Positions 6,455 through 9,936 of a DNA stretch of 9,936 bases are shown here, piece after piece. The translations under genes and the position numbers were made by a program. Every line of letters starts with the position of its first letter. The stretch's first letter is position 1. Under the pieces are notes generated by a model that had not been told where the DNA came from, did no database searches, and was given only the letters and a program-made list of their open reading frames with translations. Origin of the DNA: Candidatus Nomurabacteria bacterium (lineage in GTDB: Bacteria > Patescibacteriota > Minisyncoccia > Phycocordibacterales > PALSA-1337); the NCBI GenBank assembly GCA_943354625.1, contig CALRCS010000023.1, positions 1 through 9,936 on the forward strand, in the 5' to 3' direction.

Positions 6455-8209
6455 TTATTTTCTTTCTTTGATTTCTTTTGTAATCTTATCAAAAACTTCA
6501 TCTGAAGAAAGTTGGCCAATCTGTCCTACATCTCGACTCTCTAGAGTCACTTTTCCTACAGCGAGGTCTTTGTCTCCAATAATAATAAAGTATGGGGCTC
6601 TAGAAACCTTTGCTTGGCGAATCTTCTTACCAAAGCTTTCATCGGAAAGATCAATTTCTACACGTACCATTTCTGAATGAAGTTTGTCAAACATCTCTAT
6701 AGCTTTTGCATGATGATTTTCTCCTACAGGAATAATTTTTACTTGAACTGGAGCGAGCCAAAGAGGGAAGTTGCCACCATAATGTTCGATTAGGAATCCA
6801 ATAAATCTCTCATGTGTACCAAGTGGTGCGCGATGTATACATAATGGTGTTTTTTCAATTCCATCGCTGTCTTTGTATACCAAACCAAAGCGTTTTGGTA
6901 CTGCAAAGTCTACTTGATTTGTAGCAAGGGTAAATTCACGACCAATAGCACTCCAGACCTGGACGTCGATTTTTGGTCCATAAAATGCAGCTTCATTTGG
7001 AACTTCTATATATGGGATTTTTGACTCTATTAAAACATTTCTAACCATATCTTCTGTTTTTTTCCAGAGTAAAGGATCATCTACGTATTTATCCCCAAGA
7101 CGCTTGGGATCGTGAGTAGAAAAACGCATTATATATTTTTTAACTCCAAAAACTTTGAAATAGTGAATATACATTTCATTCACAGCACGGAATTCATCAG
7201 CGAACTGCTCTTCTGTACAATATATGTGAGCATCATTCATTTCAAGCATTCGAACTCTCATAAGGCCAAAGAGCTCTCCTGATTTTTCATGGCGATAACA
7301 AGTACCATATTCTGCGAGACGTAGCGGAAGTTGACGGTAACTTCTCTGTTCAGCACTAAAAATTTTGTGGTGATGAGGGCAGTTCATGGCTTTTAGGTAA
7401 TATTTTCCACCTTCATACTCCATAGGAGGAAACATACTATCTTCATAGTATGGAAGGTGGCCACTTTTCTTATACATAGACTCCTTTGCAATATGAGGAG
7501 TTCTTACCCGGACATAGCCACCGTTGAATTCTGTCTCTTTTGCTAATTTTTCCAATTCATCCACTATTGCTGTGCCATTTGGTAGCCACAATGGGAGACC
7601 TGGGCCAACGTCTTCATCAAATGTAAATATTCCCATTTCTTTTCCAAGCTTTCTGTGATCCCTTTTTTCAGCTTCTACGCGTACTGTTTCATAATCATCC
7701 AACTCAAGCTTTGTAGGAAAAGCTAGACCGTATATACGCGTAAGCATTTTATTTTTTTCATTTCCTCTCCAGTAAGCGCCTGCAATGCGAGAAAGTTTAA
7801 AAGAATCATGAGGTATTTCTTTTGCTGGATTTTCTGCATGACCTCCACGACAAAGATCGGTAAAGTTTCCACAAGTATAAAGGGTGATTTTCTCACCTTT
7901 CGCAGAGATTTCTTCTATTAGTTCAATTTTGTAAGGGTTATCTTTGAAAGCTTCTTTTGCCTCAGCAACCGATACTTCTTTATGAGTAAACTTCGTCCAG
8001 GACTTTAGGTGACCTTTCATCTTTTTTTCAAGAGCAGGTAGCTCTTTTTCTGAAAGCTTGATATCAGCTGGGAATTCGAAATCATAATAAAAACCATCAT
8101 CCACTGCAGGACCAATGGTATTCTTGGTTCCTGGGTAAAGCTCTAGAACTACAGATGCTAATAAATGGGCTAGTGTATGACGATTGTGTTCGATATTTGT
8201 TTCTTTCAT
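6455..8209 (-). CDS. thrS: Threonyl-tRNA synthetase lacking the TGS domain
   Basis: ThrS charges tRNA-Thr and clears mis-charged Ser-tRNA-Thr. With the ATG at 8209 the protein has 584 aa; the frame opens 12 codons earlier with TTG at 8245. The N-terminal TGS domain is absent: the editing domain starts at once with RHTLAHLL (His11, His15) and continues to its Cys120/His124 pair in DLCRGGHAE. The class II core carries the zinc ligands Cys277 (MNCPHH), His328 (NDAHIYC) and His459 (CIHRAP), motif 2 at YRHEKSGELFGLMRVR (305-320) and motif 3 at THERFIGFLIEHYGG (465-479). The anticodon-binding domain fills about 485-584. Motif 2 is followed by MLEMND where GFTQDD is usual in E. coli-type enzymes. 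The preferred ATG has no Shine-Dalgarno; the sequence just before it is ACCTCC. The gene follows dnaE by 57 bp and is probably co-transcribed. Its stop faces the surface-protein stop 3 bp away. Confidence 0.95.
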   Translation of the reverse strand: MKETNIEHNRHTLAHLLASVVLELYPGTKNTIGPAVDDGFYYDFEFPADIKLSEKELPALEKKMKGHLKSWTKFTHKEVSVAEAKEAFKDNPYKIELIEEISAKGEKITLYTCGNFTDLCRGGHAENPAKEIPHDSFKLSRIAGAYWRGNEKNKMLTRIYGLAFPTKLELDDYETVRVEAEKRDHRKLGKEMGIFTFDEDVGPGLPLWLPNGTAIVDELEKLAKETEFNGGYVRVRTPHIAKESMYKKSGHLPYYEDSMFPPMEYEGGKYYLKAMNCPHHHKIFSAEQRSYRQLPLRLAEYGTCYRHEKSGELFGLMRVRMLEMNDAHIYCTEEQFADEFRAVNEMYIHYFKVFGVKKYIMRFSTHDPKRLGDKYVDDPLLWKKTEDMVRNVLIESKIPYIEVPNEAAFYGPKIDVQVWSAIGREFTLATNQVDFAVPKRFGLVYKDSDGIEKTPLCIHRAPLGTHERFIGFLIEHYGGNFPLWLAPVQVKIIPVGENHHAKAIEMFDKLHSEMVRVEIDLSDESFGKKIRQAKVSRAPYFIIIGDKDLAVGKVTLESRDVGQIGQLSSDEVFDKITKEIKERK

Positions 8210-8266
8210 GGAGGTAACTTTAACATTTTTATTTGCAGATTTCAATTTCTGTCTCTTAATTTATAT

Positions 8267-9936
8267 TTATCCCAAAACCTTCACCCTCTCCACAATCATA
8301 CTCTTTTGCCCATTTCGCTCTGACATCTTTCCTTTGAGTGCAACGCATTTATCGGGAGTAAAGGCTGTGCGGAACTCTACGAGAACTTTTGGAAAAACCA
8401 CAGTCTCAAGTTCGCCAGAAAAGTCGGCGACCTTCACAAAAGCCATATTGTCACCTTTTTTTGTGGTTATTGGTTTAACTTCTTCTATGATACAAGCAAG
8501 AGTTACTTCATCCCCATCTTTCAGTGTCTCTTTCGCCTTTTTTATATCCATTTCTCTTTTGTCTATAATTTCTTTATAGCGATCAAGTGGATGCCCAGAA
8601 ATATATAGTCCCAGCAATTCTTTTTCCCAAGCCAGCTTCTCACGAGGTTCGATGTTTGGAACATCAGAAAGCTTAAGAATTGGAACTGAAGAGGAATCAG
8701 TCATTAATCCGAAAAGGGAATCTTGATTTTCAGCTTGCTTACCTTTCTCCTTATTGTGAGCTAGTAATGTCTCAGTATTTCCAAGAAGAATTCCACGATC
8801 AATACCAAAACTATCGAGTGCGCCAGCTTTTATTAAAGCTTCAAGTGATTTTTTATTTAAATTCCTATCTTTTATTCTATCAAGGAAGTCGGTGAGAGAT
8901 TTGAAGTGTCCATTCTTTTTTCTTTCATCAATTATTACTGTAGCTATACCTTGACCGAAGTTTTTTATCGTTACAAGTCCAAAACGTATAGTGTCTTTTT
9001 TTCTGTCTTCACTATTTTTAACTACAGTAAATTGACTGTAGCTTTCATTTATATCCGGAGGGAGAATTGGAATTCCCATTCTTTTACATTCTGCTATCGT
9101 CTCAGCAATTTTCTCAACATCTCCAGAATCTGCACTTAGTACGGCGGACATATATGTAGCGGGGTAGTTCGCTTTCATATACGAGGTTTGGTAGGCAACT
9201 TTTCCATAGCTGGCTGCGTGGGAGTTATGGACTATTATGTCATTCGCAATAAAGTTATGATCTTTAGGAATTGTTAGGTCATACGTCATTTCCACCCCTG
9301 ATTTTTTAATAGAAATAATTTCATCCCAATATATTGAAGAATTAGCTATTGAGATAAGTTCATTTGATTGCAATTCCTGTCCGATTTTATTTACTATACT
9401 TCTACGATATCCTTTTTTGACACTATCAAAAGATAATAGTCTAGGAGCAATTTTCAGTTTACTTGATAGCTCGGCAATACTTACATTCTTTTGTCTCATA
9501 ACCTTTCTAACGAGAGCGAGAATTTCTACGGGAATTGTGTCTTTAGTACCTCTAGCAGGACTATCACTTAGATGCGCTGTATTTTCTATAAGTATAGATA
9601 GATCTTTTTTCTTTCTTCCAATCAAATTTTGTCCGGCTGTACTACGGAAATTCAAAATATTTTCTCTTCCTGTTACTACAATTGTATATCCTACTTTATG
9701 GCCACCTTTATATTTAAACTTTTTGGTATGCAAATTTGACATTATTCCCAGTCGGAGAAGTATATGTTGCACATCTACAGCTAATTTTATTGAACTGGTT
9801 GCATAATATATTTGTTCGTTTTGTATACTTACACACCCATCCCCTTGCCACATTTTTCCAATCAAAGTTGAAAGGGAAGCACTATCAAATTCAAAGGCTG
9901 ATCTCGGTATAAACTTTTCTGTAGCTTTATGATAAA
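8267..9936 (-). CDS. dnaE: DNA polymerase III alpha subunit, 3' part, interrupted by an intein
   Basis: DnaE is the replicative polymerase. The frame is open to the window edge, so the 5' part (PHP, palm, most of the fingers and the intein's first half) is missing. The intein portion runs from the edge to Asn at 9224-9226; the C-extein starts with Ser at 9221-9223 and has 318 residues. It begins SHAASYGKVAYQTSYMKANY, the fingers segment that follows FNK in bacterial DnaE, then LPPDIN (54-59), a helix-hairpin-helix region NLNKKSLEALIKAGALDSFG (121-140), LLGLYISGHPL (203-213) and an OB fold (about 238-318) that ends the protein. The E. coli-type C-terminal tau-binding domain is therefore absent, as in many shorter DnaE proteins. 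The stop is TAA and thrS follows closely. The product must be spliced to give active polymerase, assuming no second copy exists. Identification is secure. Confidence 0.95.
   Translation of the reverse strand, partial: YHKATEKFIPRSAFEFDSASLSTLIGKMWQGDGCVSIQNEQIYYATSSIKLAVDVQHILLRLGIMSNLHTKKFKYKGGHKVGYTIVVTGRENILNFRSTAGQNLIGRKKKDLSILIENTAHLSDSPARGTKDTIPVEILALVRKVMRQKNVSIAELSSKLKIAPRLLSFDSVKKGYRRSIVNKIGQELQSNELISIANSSIYWDEIISIKKSGVEMTYDLTIPKDHNFIANDIIVHNSHAASYGKVAYQTSYMKANYPATYMSAVLSADSGDVEKIAETIAECKRMGIPILPPDINESYSQFTVVKNSEDRKKDTIRFGLVTIKNFGQGIATVIIDERKKNGHFKSLTDFLDRIKDRNLNKKSLEALIKAGALDSFGIDRGILLGNTETLLAHNKEKGKQAENQDSLFGLMTDSSSVPILKLSDVPNIEPREKLAWEKELLGLYISGHPLDRYKEIIDKREMDIKKAKETLKDGDEVTLACIIEEVKPITTKKGDNMAFVKVADFSGELETVVFPKVLVEFRTAFTPDKCVALKGKMSERNGQKSMIVERVKVLG
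9224..9936 (-). mobile_element. C-terminal half of a DnaE intein with LAGLIDADG homing endonuclease
   Basis: The last 237 residues of an intein are visible. The splicing block is textbook: TYDLTIPKDHNFIANDIIVHN ends with His-Asn and is followed by extein Ser as the +1 nucleophile. Near the window edge, EKFIPRSAF (block D-like) and LIGKMWQGDG (second LAGLIDADG helix, acidic Asp kept) precede ATSSIKLAVDVQHILLRLGI, the usual helix after that motif. Between endonuclease and splicing block lies a helix-turn-helix-like segment (about 9505 to 9440: VSIAELSSKLKI). The open frame and intact residues suggest a functional intein rather than a decayed one. The N-terminal splice junction and first LAGLIDADG motif are outside the window, so activity cannot be fully judged. 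Confidence 0.9.

Noticed and set aside
8210..8215. GGAGGT on the + strand, a perfect Shine-Dalgarno word.
   Set aside because: It lies on the strand opposite to thrS and precedes no + strand gene; on the mRNA it reads ACCTCC and cannot serve as a ribosome binding site.
8206..8226. A six-codon mini-ORF (MLKLPP) on the minus strand whose TGA overlaps the thrS ATG.
   Set aside because: It has no Shine-Dalgarno sequence and no threonine codons, and such short frames arise by chance; a leader peptide is not supported.
1..9936. Recoding of TGA as glycine, known in some Patescibacteria.
   Set aside because: No gene here needs an in-frame TGA to stay open, and all protein ends fit family lengths with TAA or TAG stops.
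1..9936. tRNA, rRNA, CRISPR arrays or insertion sequences.
   Set aside because: No cloverleaf, rRNA-like stretch, regular short-repeat array or transposase-like frame was seen; the only mobile element is the intein.

Overview
The window is an AT-rich bacterial chromosome segment (roughly one third G+C by eye). It carries housekeeping genes in forms typical of the Candidate Phyla Radiation (Patescibacteria, probably a Parcubacteria-like lineage). Four things suggest this: a PheT whose core-to-C-terminal linker is short, a ThrS without the N-terminal TGS domain, an intein-bearing DnaE, and short leaders with almost no Shine-Dalgarno sequences. All seven visible stop codons are TAA or TAG and no in-frame TGA is needed, so nothing points to a recoded TGA. 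The lineage call is inference from gene character; no rRNA is present.

Layout. Positions 1-1581 (+) hold the 3' two thirds of pheT. A divergent ClpP-family peptidase follows (1663-2286, +), closed by a good intrinsic terminator. Next is a small orphan gene (2429-2812, +) that resembles BECR-fold (RelE/barnase/EndoU-like) nucleases, closed by a perfect GC-rich hairpin. A 272-bp gene-free region (2813-3084) contains a 12-bp RNA-compatible long-range stem, a 9-bp direct repeat, a second T-rich terminator-like hairpin and the gyrB promoter. gyrB (3085-5151, +) is complete. It is followed by a secreted, C-terminally membrane-anchored surface protein built of three precisely spaced Cys-pair beta-sandwich-like repeats (5198-6451, +).

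The right third is on the minus strand. thrS (8209 down to 6455) converges on the surface-protein gene with 3 bp between stops. Upstream of it lies the 3' part of dnaE (9936 down to 8267), interrupted by an intein whose C-terminal half, including a LAGLIDADG endonuclease segment, fills 9224-9936. dnaE and thrS are close enough to be co-transcribed.

The housekeeping genes cover aminoacylation (PheT, ThrS), DNA topology (GyrB), replication (DnaE) and proteolysis (ClpP-like). They do not form one pathway. The least ordinary parts are the repeat-built surface protein, the BECR-like orphan, the structured gyrB-upstream region and the intein. Promoters of gyrB and of the surface protein share an identical 15-bp upstream box with identical spacing to TATAAT.
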